Source: an uncultured Bacteroidia bacterium (lineage in GTDB: Bacteria; Bacteroidota; Bacteroidia; Bacteroidales; Prolixibacteraceae). Taken from it: DNA of 44,924 bases. Location of the stretch: positions 1 through 44,924 of the forward strand of contig CAINLJ010000132.1 in the NCBI GenBank assembly GCA_903850335.1. The letters are read 5' to 3'. Positions 24,239 through 33,183 of this stretch are shown in pieces. How positions within the stretch are numbered: position 1 is the first letter of the stretch; every line of letters begins with the position of its first letter. Made by a program: the position numbers and the translations under genes. A model generated the notes under the pieces. The model had not been told where the DNA came from, did no database searches, and saw nothing but the letters and a program-made list of their open reading frames with translations.

Positions 24239-26785
24239 ATGGTATTAAAAGAGATCACTACGCAACAAAAAGATGATGTTCCCACAATCTATACTCCGGA
24301 TCAGGCATTCCTGGCTTCTGTAAAATATTTTAAAGGTGACGATTTGGCAGCACGGGTATGGGTTAATAAATATGCATTAAAAGACTCCTATGGGAACATC
24401 TTCGAATTGACACCCGATGATCTTCATCGCCGGCTTGCCAAAGAGATTGCCCGAATCGAAAAATTTTATCCGGATCCTCTTTCAGAAGATGAGTTGTTTG
24501 AACTTTTCAAGGACTTTAAATATATCGTACCTCAGGGTGGTCCAATGACTGGCATAGGGAATGATTTTCAGGTAGGCTCCCTGTCCAACTGTTTTGTGGT
24601 TGGAAATGGTGCTGATTCCTATGGAGGTATTATTATGATTGATCAGGAACAGGTTCAGCTGATGAAAAGACGGGGAGGTGTGGGCCATGATTTATCACAT
24701 ATACGGCCTAAAGGTTCACCGGTTAAAAATTCGGCCTTAACCTCAACAGGGATAGTTCCGTTCATGGAGCGATTTTCAAATTCAACCCGTGAGGTTGCTC
24801 AGGATGGACGTCGTGGAGCCCTGATGTTATCCGTTTCTGTTAAACATCCGGATTCTGAAGATTTTATCGATGCTAAAATGGATGAAGGGAAAGTAACTGG
24901 TGCAAATGTATCTGTGAAGATTGATGATGAGTTTATGCAGGCCGTACGCGACAAAACAACCTATCATCAGAAATACCCGATCGAAAGCAATGAACCTAGT
25001 TATACGAAAGATATTGATGCTGCCGGATTATGGGACAAGATTGTCTTTAATGCCTGGAAGTCGGCTGAACCAGGGATTCTTTTCTGGGATACAATCATCC
25101 GGGAATCTGTCCCCGACTGTTATGCCGACCTGGGTTATAAAACAGTTTCCACAAATCCCTGCGGGGAGATTCCCCTCTGTCCGTATGATAGTTGCAGGTT
25201 AATCGCATTGAATTTATATTCTTATGTCGACGAGCCATTTACAGCAAAAGCAAAATTTAATTTTGATCTTTTCCGGAAACATATCTGTCAGACCCAGAAG
25301 ATCATGGATGACATCATTGACCTTGAACTCGAAAAGATCGATGCTATTTATAACAAGATCGTTTCAGATCCTGAGGATGCAGAAATAAAGAGGGTGGAAG
25401 TCACACTTTGGGAAAAGATACGTAAAATGGCTGTTAATGGTCGTCGTACAGGTATCGGGATTACAGCTGAAGGCGATATGCTTGCTGCACTTGGCTTGCG
25501 TTACGGTTCTGAGGAGGCCGTTGAATTCTCGGTTGAGGTACATAAAATGGTTGCACTTGAAGCCTATCGCGGATCTGTTTTGCTGGCAAAAGAACGTGGC
25601 GCCTTCCCAATTTATGACTCAAAACGTGAGAAAAATAATCCTTTCATTCAACGTTTGGCACAGGCAGATCCTGAACTTTATAAAGACATGACAAAGTTTG
25701 GGCGCCGTAATATTGCACTTCTGACTATTGCACCAACAGGTACTACAAGCCTTATGACTCAGACTACCTCTGGTATTGAACCGGTTTTTATGCCCGTTTA
25801 TAAAAGACGCAGGAAAGTGAATCCAAATGATAAGGATTCACGGATTGATTTTGTAGACGAAATGGGTGATAGCTGGGAAGAATATATGGTTTTTCACCAT
25901 AAATTTAAAACCTGGATGGAAGTGAATGGCTTTGAACTTAAACGGAATTACTCGAATGATGAGCTGGATGCCCTGATTGCAAAATCACCTTATGCCAAAG
26001 CCTCATCAAACGACATTGATTGGTTATCGAAAGTTCGGATGCAGGGGCAGATTCAGAAATGGGTTGATCATTCTATCTCTGTTACAATAAATCTGCCGGA
26101 AGAAGCTACAGAAGACCTGGTAAATAAATTGTATTTCGCTGCATGGGAAAGTGGCTGCAAAGGAGTTACAGTCTATCGTGAAGGTTCCCGTTCCGGCGTT
26201 CTGATTTCTACAAAGGATAAGACAAAGGAGGGGATATTCCCAACCAAAAGGCCGGAGATACTCGAAGCGGATATCGTCAGACTTCAAAATAATAAAGAAA
26301 AATGGATTGCCTTTATTGGTTTGATTGATGGTAAACCCTACGAGATTTTCACGGGTCTCGCCGATGATGAAGATGGTATCCTTCTGCCCCGTTCGGTCAC
26401 CCAGGGTTGGATTATAAAGAGTCGGGATGATTCAGGTGCCTCCAGATACGATTTTCAGTATCGTAACTCCCGTGGTTATAAAACTACTATCGAAGGGCTA
26501 TCATTCAAATTCAATCCTATTTTCTGGAATTATGCAAAACTTATATCCAGTGTTTTACGCCACAGTATGCCAATCCAGAAGGTTGTTGAACTGGTTACAA
26601 GCCTTCAGTTTGATGTCGAGTCGATAAATACCTGGAAAAATGGAGTAGCCCGGGCCTTAAAGAAATATATTCCAAATGGTACTGCGGCAGAGGATGCCAA
26701 ATGCGAAGGTTGTGGTTCAGCGAATGTAATTTATCAGGAGGGGTGTCTGATTTGTCAGGATTGCGGTTCTTCGAAGTGCGGATGA
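24239..26785 (+). CDS. nrdJ: Adenosylcobalamin-dependent (class II) ribonucleotide reductase
   Basis: Reduces ribonucleotides to deoxyribonucleotides with an adenosylcobalamin-generated thiyl radical, with or without oxygen. 848 residues. Redox and radical cysteines fit the class II pattern: Cys118 ('LSNCFVVG'), Cys308 ('NPCGEIPL', thiyl) and Cys319 ('DSCRLIALNL', 11 residues later). The C-terminus carries a Cys-rich tail ('CEGCGSANVIYQEGCLICQ' to the final 'SSKCG') that combines a zinc-ribbon-like segment with the swinging reductant Cys pair. It stands alone, with no class I or III reductase genes in the window. It implies cobalamin uptake or synthesis elsewhere in the genome. Confidence 0.95.
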   Translation: MVLKEITTQQKDDVPTIYTPDQAFLASVKYFKGDDLAARVWVNKYALKDSYGNIFELTPDDLHRRLAKEIARIEKFYPDPLSEDELFELFKDFKYIVPQGGPMTGIGNDFQVGSLSNCFVVGNGADSYGGIIMIDQEQVQLMKRRGGVGHDLSHIRPKGSPVKNSALTSTGIVPFMERFSNSTREVAQDGRRGALMLSVSVKHPDSEDFIDAKMDEGKVTGANVSVKIDDEFMQAVRDKTTYHQKYPIESNEPSYTKDIDAAGLWDKIVFNAWKSAEPGILFWDTIIRESVPDCYADLGYKTVSTNPCGEIPLCPYDSCRLIALNLYSYVDEPFTAKAKFNFDLFRKHICQTQKIMDDIIDLELEKIDAIYNKIVSDPEDAEIKRVEVTLWEKIRKMAVNGRRTGIGITAEGDMLAALGLRYGSEEAVEFSVEVHKMVALEAYRGSVLLAKERGAFPIYDSKREKNNPFIQRLAQADPELYKDMTKFGRRNIALLTIAPTGTTSLMTQTTSGIEPVFMPVYKRRRKVNPNDKDSRIDFVDEMGDSWEEYMVFHHKFKTWMEVNGFELKRNYSNDELDALIAKSPYAKASSNDIDWLSKVRMQGQIQKWVDHSISVTINLPEEATEDLVNKLYFAAWESGCKGVTVYREGSRSGVLISTKDKTKEGIFPTKRPEILEADIVRLQNNKEKWIAFIGLIDGKPYEIFTGLADDEDGILLPRSVTQGWIIKSRDDSGASRYDFQYRNSRGYKTTIEGLSFKFNPIFWNYAKLISSVLRHSMPIQKVVELVTSLQFDVESINTWKNGVARALKKYIPNGTAAEDAKCEGCGSANVIYQEGCLICQDCGSSKCG

Positions 26786-26813
26786 TTTTTTTATCAACAC
26801 TATATATTTTCAG

Positions 26814-26838
26814 AGAGGCCCGGTGACGGGCCTCTTTT
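26814..26838 (+). terminator. Terminator of nrdJ
   Basis: Perfect 9-bp stem AGAGGCCCG / CGGGCCTCT with a GTGA loop followed by TTT, 28 nt after the nrdJ stop. Confidence 0.9.
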
Positions 26839-26846
26839 AATGATTA

Positions 26847-26879
26847 AGCCCTGACGGGGTTTTAAACCCTTTCAGGGCT
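26847..26879. repeat. Palindromic CCCTGAC repeat, copy A (imperfect)
   Basis: Imperfect palindrome: 8-bp outer arms (26847-26854 with 26872-26879) and a GGGTTT/AAACCC core. It ends one base before the stop of the SNF2 gene, so it probably terminates that minus-strand transcript. It shares the core CCCTGAC-GGGTTTTAAACCC with the repeat at 29607-29643, on the other side of the same gene. Confidence 0.75.
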
Positions 26880-26880
26880 C

Positions 26881-29529
26881 TCAGAATGTAGGAAGTTTGA
26901 ACCTCATGACCACTTCTCCGGTCGATTTATCAATTTCAATTGTTTGATTCTCCAGACCAAGGTCTTTACCGGTTGACATCTTAAAAAGACCGGCTAAAAA
27001 CTGCATGCCGTTATTCATAACCTGTTCAATCTCATTCGCTTTTTCATCCTGATGTTTTTCCGCTTCTGCTGTTTCAGGAACAGAAGGTTCAATTGTGGGC
27101 GGCAATTCTTCCAGTTCTTGCAGTATATCGATAGTGTCAGTTTCCCCGATCTTTTCAGTATTTGCCACCTCTTCTGCAAAGTTTAAGGAAGTTTCCAGAA
27201 TTTCGGCATTTTCGGTTTCAGTGATGAATGCTTCAAGTTGCCGGATAAACTGCGAACGACCTTTTGTTGTGAAATCAACAAAATTTGTTCTGCTTCCACT
27301 GTCAAGTACTCCTTCGAATAGGCTTTGTTTCACTAATAATCCCGCTGCGATTTGTTGTTCTACGGAACCTCTTGTAATGAAATTAAAGATGGTGAGTTTA
27401 TTGCTTTTTTGCCCCAGCCTGTCGATGCGGCCAATCCGCTGGTTCTTTTTTGCAGGATTCCACGGAAGTTCAAAATTGATCAAGGTATCTGCTACCTGAA
27501 GGTTAAGGCCCGATCCGCCTGCTTCCGTTGATAAGAATATTTTACAATGTGGATTTGTCTCGAATTTCCGGATCAGCTCGCCTCTAAGTTTAACGGGAAC
27601 TGTCCCGTTTAGTTCGGTAAACCCGATATTATTTTCACGTAAAATATTTCCGATTAGTTTATGCACCTTCACCCATTCGGAAAAAATTATAATCTTACGG
27701 TCAGAATTGATCACGTCAAGTTTTTCAAGCAGTATGTATTTCAGCTCTTCCAGTTTTGGAGACTCGTTGGTTTCCTCATCAATTAAATAGGTAGAATCGC
27801 ACACCATGCGCATACTGGCAAGCAGGAGCTGTAATTTCTGAAGGTCATAAGGTGTAAGGTATTTTTTTGCAATTATACTTGCAATACCTTTTTTATAAGA
27901 GGCGTGATAATCAGCCTGTAACGGAGAAAAATTAACCGGAACGTCGATTTGCTGAACATTTGGCAGCTGCTCAAGTACTTTTCGCTTTTCGCGACGGATT
28001 AAAATGGGATCGAGTCGTTTGTTCAGTTTTTGCAGGTTGTAATAGCCGTTAATTTTATTGTGTTTTTCAGGATCGAACAAGCAGTGCTGATAGGAAAATT
28101 CCCACAACGGGCCGAAGAAATGAGGATTAATTGCGCTTACTATTGAAAAGATATCGATCAGCCTGTTTTCAATTGGGGTGCCTGTAATGATGAGCACGTG
28201 ATTAAATTGTAACCTTCGGATTGATGAAGCCGTTTTGGTCTCAAAATTTTTAATTCTTTGCGCTTCGTCGAGAATCAAAAAATCAAAGCCTGCTGTATTT
28301 AGTGCCAGATGATCGCGTAGAATTGTTTCGTAATTGATAATAAAAAAGAAATGGTGCTTATCAAGGTATTGTCTTTCACGTTCTTCGGGAAGTCCCTGAA
28401 TGATCAATGCCTTTTCGCCGGAGAACTTCTCGATCTCTTTTTTCCACTGGTCTTTAAGCGATGCCGGACAAACCACTAACGTCTTGGTGAAATTGAAGAT
28501 CTCTTTCTTCAGAACGGCTGTCCCAATGGCCTGAATTGTTTTTCCCAATCCCATCTCATCGGCAATGATTGCTGTCTTACGGAATAGAGCAAAGTCAATT
28601 CCCTCTTTTTGATAAGGGAAAAGTGTTCCTTTCATAAAACTGTAATCTGCGTGGTGAGCCGCTTTCAGGTTATCCAGGACCCATTCTTCGAATACCGCTT
28701 CAACCTTTTCCAATACTTCCGGTCGTATGAGAATTCGTGGGTATTCAACTGAATCGTTGATAAAGTCCAGAAAGCCTTTAATTTCAGTGTCCTGGATAAA
28801 TGTTGATTCTTTAAAATAATTTGAGATTAAAAGGCGCTCCTTGTCCTGCATCCTGGAGGGGTAATACCATGAAATTTTATAATCATTGAGTGGATCGCAA
28901 AATATTTCGATAAAGGGAAAGGTTTTACTTAATCTGTCAAACAAGGATTTGTTCTCTTTTAACTGTTTAAAAGCAAACATAATATGTTTAGTGGTACCAA
29001 GCTTGTTTATCCGTGAATCCATGCTATCGCTATAGCCTGTTTCATTTTCGAAATTTCTCAGAAAAACCTTGTATTTTACACCGTTTTCATTTGTAAGAAT
29101 ATGGTCTCCGTGGATATTTGAGGCCCATTTGATCCGGTAGTTTGCTTTGTCCGCTTTTTGCCGGCGTTCGGTCATTACCCGTTTTATCATACCCTCACGC
29201 GAATATTTTTTGTGTTCAGGCGGTTCTTTTGGATCAAGGATATTCATCTCATTTTCAACCTGGAGTAAGCAGGCATAGGAAAAACTGTTCCAACCATTAC
29301 GCTCACCATTTCCAGATGGGATAATATCATCTTCAAGCTGCTCCAGTACATATTCCACCTGCCCCACTTCACTTTGGGTATCAACCATCAGTTCAAACTT
29401 TACTCCCGATTGAGACAAAACCTGACAGCCATTATTGTTGAAAATACTTTCACCAAAATCCTGCTCCGATGGAGTTAAAATAAGGTGTAGCTTTTCGATC
29501 TGCTGTTTGATTAGTGATTTGATATCCAT
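26881..29529 (-). CDS. SNF2-family DEAD/DEAH helicase
   Basis: Double-stranded-DNA translocase of the SWI2/SNF2 superfamily. 882 residues. Residues 1-290 are a divergent N-terminal region with no motif I recognise. The helicase core begins near 300: motif I 'DEMGLGKT' (324-331), motif II 'LDEAQRIKN', motif III 'ITGTPIENRL', motif IV/V 'FLSTEAGGSGLNLQVADTLI' and motif VI 'QRIGRIDRLGQ'. The acidic C-terminal tail (from about 790) is low complexity. Most likely a chromatin-like or RNA-polymerase/DNA remodelling factor. No nuclease, methyltransferase or other defence partner is adjacent. The gene is flanked on both sides by related palindromes. Confidence 0.9.
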   Translation of the reverse strand: MDIKSLIKQQIEKLHLILTPSEQDFGESIFNNNGCQVLSQSGVKFELMVDTQSEVGQVEYVLEQLEDDIIPSGNGERNGWNSFSYACLLQVENEMNILDPKEPPEHKKYSREGMIKRVMTERRQKADKANYRIKWASNIHGDHILTNENGVKYKVFLRNFENETGYSDSMDSRINKLGTTKHIMFAFKQLKENKSLFDRLSKTFPFIEIFCDPLNDYKISWYYPSRMQDKERLLISNYFKESTFIQDTEIKGFLDFINDSVEYPRILIRPEVLEKVEAVFEEWVLDNLKAAHHADYSFMKGTLFPYQKEGIDFALFRKTAIIADEMGLGKTIQAIGTAVLKKEIFNFTKTLVVCPASLKDQWKKEIEKFSGEKALIIQGLPEERERQYLDKHHFFFIINYETILRDHLALNTAGFDFLILDEAQRIKNFETKTASSIRRLQFNHVLIITGTPIENRLIDIFSIVSAINPHFFGPLWEFSYQHCLFDPEKHNKINGYYNLQKLNKRLDPILIRREKRKVLEQLPNVQQIDVPVNFSPLQADYHASYKKGIASIIAKKYLTPYDLQKLQLLLASMRMVCDSTYLIDEETNESPKLEELKYILLEKLDVINSDRKIIIFSEWVKVHKLIGNILRENNIGFTELNGTVPVKLRGELIRKFETNPHCKIFLSTEAGGSGLNLQVADTLINFELPWNPAKKNQRIGRIDRLGQKSNKLTIFNFITRGSVEQQIAAGLLVKQSLFEGVLDSGSRTNFVDFTTKGRSQFIRQLEAFITETENAEILETSLNFAEEVANTEKIGETDTIDILQELEELPPTIEPSVPETAEAEKHQDEKANEIEQVMNNGMQFLAGLFKMSTGKDLGLENQTIEIDKSTGEVVMRFKLPTF

Positions 29530-29606
29530 CTGAAAGTTTAATTTTTCGGTTAAAAAATTAGGAAATTATATATAACATTACCTTTAAAGTTTTCAGTCAG
29601 GATAAG

Positions 29607-29643
29607 ATTGCCCTGACAGGGTTTTAAACCCTGTCAGGGCAAT
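29607..29643 (-). terminator. Palindromic CCCTGAC repeat, copy B; likely SDR terminator
   Basis: Perfect 37-nt palindrome with one central base (left arm 29607-29624, right arm 29626-29643). It begins 4 nt beyond the stop of the SDR gene in its direction of transcription. It is the intact relative of copy A at 26847-26879. Repeats of this kind are likely dispersed intergenic terminators in the genome. Confidence 0.75.
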
Positions 29644-29647
29644 AAAA

Positions 29648-30457
29648 CTATGATTTTATTCCGTAATGGGAGGAGAGGATGGAGGCAAACAACGATCCAG
29701 GTAGGATTCGTTTCAGGACGACAGCAAACTTCTGTTCGGGTGTTGCAATAATATATGAATGACAAGGATTTTTCTTTTCGATAATCTTACCAAGTTTTTT
29801 GGCCAGGTATTCGGGTTTTAACCCCCCCTTTTCGTCTTTTTCAATGATAGACAGGGTCTTTTCAAATTGTTCTTTGTAGGCACTGCCATCATTCGCAATT
29901 ACAGGTTTACGGTTGGCCGTAAAGCTGGTGTAAAAATCACCGGGTTGTAAGACTACAACCTTTATTTTGAATGGTAACAACTCCATCCTCAGTGATTCAC
30001 TAAGACCTTCGATGGCAAATTTACTGGCTGCATAAAATCCCTGATAAGGTAATCCCATCAAACCTCCTATTGAACTTATATTAACAATTGTTCCACCTTT
30101 CTGCTTCCGCAAAGAAGGGAGAACCGCCTGTATCATATTAACATAGCCAATAAAATTTGTACCCATTTGAAGGTTAACGGCTTCGGGTGATGAATCCTCT
30201 ATGGACCCGGAGATGCCCATTCCGGCATTATTAATGAGAATATCTATTCTTCCCTCGTTAGCAAGCAATGTGGAGACACCTTTCTGAACAGAGGCTACAT
30301 CGGTAACATCTGCCTGAAGAATCTTTATTTTTCCTTCTAAATTTTCTACCTGACGCCTGGAGATCCCGTAAACAATATATCCTTTTGCCGATAAATGCTC
30401 TGAAACGGCTTTCCCAAAACCCGATGATACTCCTGTTATTAATACAACTTTTGCCAT
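29648..30457 (-). CDS. Short-chain dehydrogenase/reductase, candidate 3-ketosphinganine reductase
   Basis: 269 residues, classical SDR fold: dinucleotide loop 'ITGVSSGFGKAVSEHL', 'NNAGMGISG', and catalytic Tyr and Lys in 'YAASKFAIEGLSESLRMELLPF'. 'QPGDFYTSF' follows the active site, and a basic residue pair after the first strand ('GISRRQ') suggests NADPH use. It begins 25 bp downstream of serine palmitoyltransferase on the same strand, so the two are probably co-transcribed. The product of that enzyme is 3-ketosphinganine, and the 'YxASKFAxxGLxESLxME' helix resembles eukaryotic ketosphinganine reductase. The specific substrate is therefore an inference from context; the SDR family is certain. 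Confidence 0.85.
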   Translation of the reverse strand: MAKVVLITGVSSGFGKAVSEHLSAKGYIVYGISRRQVENLEGKIKILQADVTDVASVQKGVSTLLANEGRIDILINNAGMGISGSIEDSSPEAVNLQMGTNFIGYVNMIQAVLPSLRKQKGGTIVNISSIGGLMGLPYQGFYAASKFAIEGLSESLRMELLPFKIKVVVLQPGDFYTSFTANRKPVIANDGSAYKEQFEKTLSIIEKDEKGGLKPEYLAKKLGKIIEKKNPCHSYIIATPEQKFAVVLKRILPGSLFASILSSHYGIKS

Positions 30458-30482
30458 TAATTAAAACTAAACAAGGTTAATA

Positions 30483-31694
30483 TTACTTGGTTAACACTGC
30501 CTCGGCGGCTGTCAGCACATCGAGCTCTTTTGCAATTTTGGTGATCTTATGAATGGCTCTGTCTACCTGATCAAATGAATGTGTTGCCATAAGCGAAAAT
30601 CTAATAATACAGTCTTCCTTTGGAACTGCAGGTGAAACAACCGGGTTTATGAACACCCCTTCTTCGAGCAATCGCTGAGCCATCTGAAGTGCTTTGACGT
30701 CATCCCGGATAAAAAGTGGAATAATGGGTGACTGAGACCTTCCGGTGTCGAAGCCCATTTCTCTGAAACTGTTACGGGCATAGGTAGTGAGATCCATGAG
30801 CTTTTGTATACGTTCAGGCTCACTTTCCATAATTTCTATGGCTGCCAGGACACTCGCTGCAGATGAAGGTGTCATACTTGCACTGAACATCAGTGCACGC
30901 GAATTATGCTTTATGAAGTTTATGGCAACCTTATCGGCTGCAATAAATCCTCCAATAGATGCCATGGATTTTGAGAAGGTACCCATTATCAGATCAACCT
31001 TATTGGTGAGCCCGAAATGGGAAGCTGTTCCTGAACCATTTTTCCCTAGCACACCAAGGGCATGAGCGTCGTCGACCATGATCGAGGCACGGTATTTCTC
31101 AGACAGACGAACGATTTCGGGTAAGTTTGTGATATCGCCTTCCATTGAAAAAATACCATCCACAACGATTAGTTTGACTTTATCCGGATCGCAAAGCTTT
31201 AATTTTCGCTCGAGATCCTTCATATTGTTATGCGAAAACTTCAACACCTTGGCGAAAGTAAGCCGGCTGCCATCGATGATGGAAGCATGATCAAGTTCAT
31301 CAAGGATAACATAATCATTGCGACCAGTAACACAAGATATCACACCCTGATTAACCTGAAAACCGGTGCTGTAACATAAGGCTGCTTCTTTGTTGACAAG
31401 CTGCGCAAGTCTTTCTTCGAGAGCAATATGAATATCCAGATTGCCATTTAAAAATCTTGATCCTGCACAACCCGTACCGTATTTATCGATAGCTTTTTTT
31501 GCAGCTTCCTTTACTTTAGGATGACATGTCAAACCGAGATAGCTGTTTGAACCAAACATTAGCACTCTTTTACCATTTATAACGACTTCTGTATCCTGAT
31601 CAGATTCAATAACTCTAAAATAGGGATATAATCCTGCCGATATAAGTTTTTGTGGTAAATGGTAGTGTGCAAGTTTAGTGTGAAGAATTCCCAT
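30483..31694 (-). CDS. spt: Serine palmitoyltransferase
   Basis: PLP-dependent alpha-oxoamine synthase condensing serine with an acyl-CoA to 3-ketosphinganine, the first step of sphingolipid synthesis, which many Bacteroidota carry out. 403 residues. Family features include 'FGSNSYLGLTCHPKV', 'YGTGCAGSRFLNGNLDIH', 'ELDHASIIDGSRL', 'VDDAHALGVLGKNGSG' and the Schiff-base lysine K242 in 'GTFSKSMASIGGFIA'. The GTFSKS-x-ASxGGF motif separates SPT from glycine C-acetyltransferase (compare GTLGKAFGG in kbl at 1450-2640) and from BioF. A full-match -7 box lies 28 bp upstream. It is followed at once by an SDR reductase. Confidence 0.88.
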   Translation of the reverse strand: MGILHTKLAHYHLPQKLISAGLYPYFRVIESDQDTEVVINGKRVLMFGSNSYLGLTCHPKVKEAAKKAIDKYGTGCAGSRFLNGNLDIHIALEERLAQLVNKEAALCYSTGFQVNQGVISCVTGRNDYVILDELDHASIIDGSRLTFAKVLKFSHNNMKDLERKLKLCDPDKVKLIVVDGIFSMEGDITNLPEIVRLSEKYRASIMVDDAHALGVLGKNGSGTASHFGLTNKVDLIMGTFSKSMASIGGFIAADKVAINFIKHNSRALMFSASMTPSSAASVLAAIEIMESEPERIQKLMDLTTYARNSFREMGFDTGRSQSPIIPLFIRDDVKALQMAQRLLEEGVFINPVVSPAVPKEDCIIRFSLMATHSFDQVDRAIHKITKIAKELDVLTAAEAVLTK

Positions 31695-31721
31695 TGGTAA
31701 GATAGTTTATTATAATCGCTT

Positions 31722-31729
31722 CAAAAGTA
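31722..31729 (-). promoter_or_regulatory. -7 box of spt promoter
   Basis: On the minus strand this reads TACTTTTG, a full TAnnTTTG match, 28 bp before the spt start codon. No exact TTTG -33 partner is seen. Confidence 0.5.
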
Positions 31730-31876
31730 ATAAAAAAATTATCTGTGGTACTTTTTCGTTTCAGGAAAGTAGGGCTAAAAATGTTAAAATGCTCATTTGT
31801 TGAATTTAAGCTATGAATAATGTTTGGCATTAATCTGTTTTGAAGTTTTAAACGTCCTGTTTTTCTACGAATAATA

Positions 31877-32476
31877 TCAGAAGCCGAAAGTCAGTTGTGT
31901 TTCGTACAATTTGAAACTTCTTCTGTGATAAGGGGTTATGCCATATTTTTGAATGGCGCTACGATGAAAAGATGTTGGGTAACCTTTGTTCTGTAACCAG
32001 CCAAATTCGGGATGTTTGTTATGTAGCTTAATCATATAATCGTCCCGGTAGGTCTTAGCTAAAACGGAGGCGGCAGCAATGGAGAGATATTTCCCGTCGC
32101 CTTTAATTACAGTCGTATAGGGAGTATCTTTATAACTTCTAAAGCGATTTCCATCAACTATTATATGATCCGGGCGAAGTTTTAGCATATCTAACGCACG
32201 GTGCATTGAAAATATGGAAGCATTCAGAATATTTACTGCATCAATCTCATTATTATCAAAGCTTGCTACCGCCCAGCTTAGGGCAGCACTTTCTATAACC
32301 GGACGTAATTGATACCTTAGCTTTTCGGTGAGTTTTTTAGAATCGTTTAATAATTCTAATCTGAAATCCTCGGGTAAAATAACAGCAGCTGCGAACACAG
32401 GACCTGCAAGACATCCTCTGCCTGCTTCATCACAACCGGCTTCCAGACAATTCTTAACAAAATTATTGAGCAACAT
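31877..32476 (-). CDS. rnhB: Ribonuclease HII
   Basis: Cuts RNA in hybrids and at single ribonucleotides misincorporated in DNA. 199 residues. The signature 'GCDEAGRGCLAGPVFAAAVIL' supplies Asp16 and Glu17. 'IIVDGNRF' and 'SIAAASVLAKTYRDDYM' complete the active site, and 'GYPTSFHRSAIQKYGITPYHRRSF' is the usual C-terminal block. It overlaps the upstream sirtuin gene by 14 bp, so the pair is an operon with coupled translation. Confidence 0.95.
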   Translation of the reverse strand: MLLNNFVKNCLEAGCDEAGRGCLAGPVFAAAVILPEDFRLELLNDSKKLTEKLRYQLRPVIESAALSWAVASFDNNEIDAVNILNASIFSMHRALDMLKLRPDHIIVDGNRFRSYKDTPYTTVIKGDGKYLSIAAASVLAKTYRDDYMIKLHNKHPEFGWLQNKGYPTSFHRSAIQKYGITPYHRRSFKLYETQLTFGF

Positions 32477-33152
32477 CCTTTAATTTTTTAATTAAAAGAG
32501 CAACTCCGATACCTGCTTTTTCGGGTATTACCACGACGTGACGAGGTAAATGTACAGGTGGATTTGGATCTATTAAAAAGACAGGAACAGCCGTCCTGGT
32601 ATAATTCATCAATCCTGCTGCGGGATAGACATTAAGGGAAGTTCCGATAATACACAAGATATCAGCTGACTGAACCAATTTTATTGCATTCTCCATCTCC
32701 GGCACTTCCTCTCCGAACCAAACGATGTGAGGCCTAAGCTGAGATCCTTTTCCGCATAAATCACCAATCTTCATTTCCGGATCTATAAGGGTATAGATCA
32801 ATGAAGGTTCTTTTGTACTTCTTGCCTTTGTGAGTTCGCCATGTAGATGGAGCACATGCGTAGACCCGGCCCTCTCGTGGAGGTTGTCAACATTCTGGGT
32901 GATTATCCTCACATCAAAGTCATGTTCAAGTTCAGCCAGCAGAAGATGTCCCTTGTTGGGTTGACTTAAGATCATCTGCTTTCTCCTGTCATTGTAGAAA
33001 CGAAGTAGCAACTCAGGATTCTTATGCCAGGCCTCAATACTTGCCACTTCCATGACGTCGTATTCCTCCCATAACCCATTCATATCACGAAAAGTTCGGA
33101 TTCCACTCTCGGCAGACATGCCGGCACCGGATAATATGACCAATCGCTTCAT
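32463..33152 (-). CDS. cobB: Sirtuin-type NAD-dependent protein deacylase
   Basis: Removes acyl groups from lysines using NAD. 229 residues. NAD-binding blocks are 'LSGAGMSAESGIRTFRD', 'TQNVDNLHERAG' and 'IIGTSLNVYPAAGL'. The catalytic base is His104 in 'HLHGEL'. Tyr53 and Arg56 ('FYNDRRKQ') correspond to the pair that binds succinyl/malonyl groups in class III sirtuins such as SIRT5, so desuccinylase activity is plausible. The zinc ribbon is not conserved: between residues 104 and 150 only Cys133 remains of the usual four Cys. It overlaps rnhB by 14 bp. Confidence 0.9.
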   Translation of the reverse strand: MKRLVILSGAGMSAESGIRTFRDMNGLWEEYDVMEVASIEAWHKNPELLLRFYNDRRKQMILSQPNKGHLLLAELEHDFDVRIITQNVDNLHERAGSTHVLHLHGELTKARSTKEPSLIYTLIDPEMKIGDLCGKGSQLRPHIVWFGEEVPEMENAIKLVQSADILCIIGTSLNVYPAAGLMNYTRTAVPVFLIDPNPPVHLPRHVVVIPEKAGIGVALLIKKLKDVAQ

Positions 33153-33183
33153 AAAATATACTAAAATACTGTGCTAAGCGAAT

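Noticed and set aside
26881-29529. SNF2 helicase as part of a phage-defence island
   Set aside because: No nuclease, methylase or other defence gene is adjacent; the neighbours are housekeeping genes.
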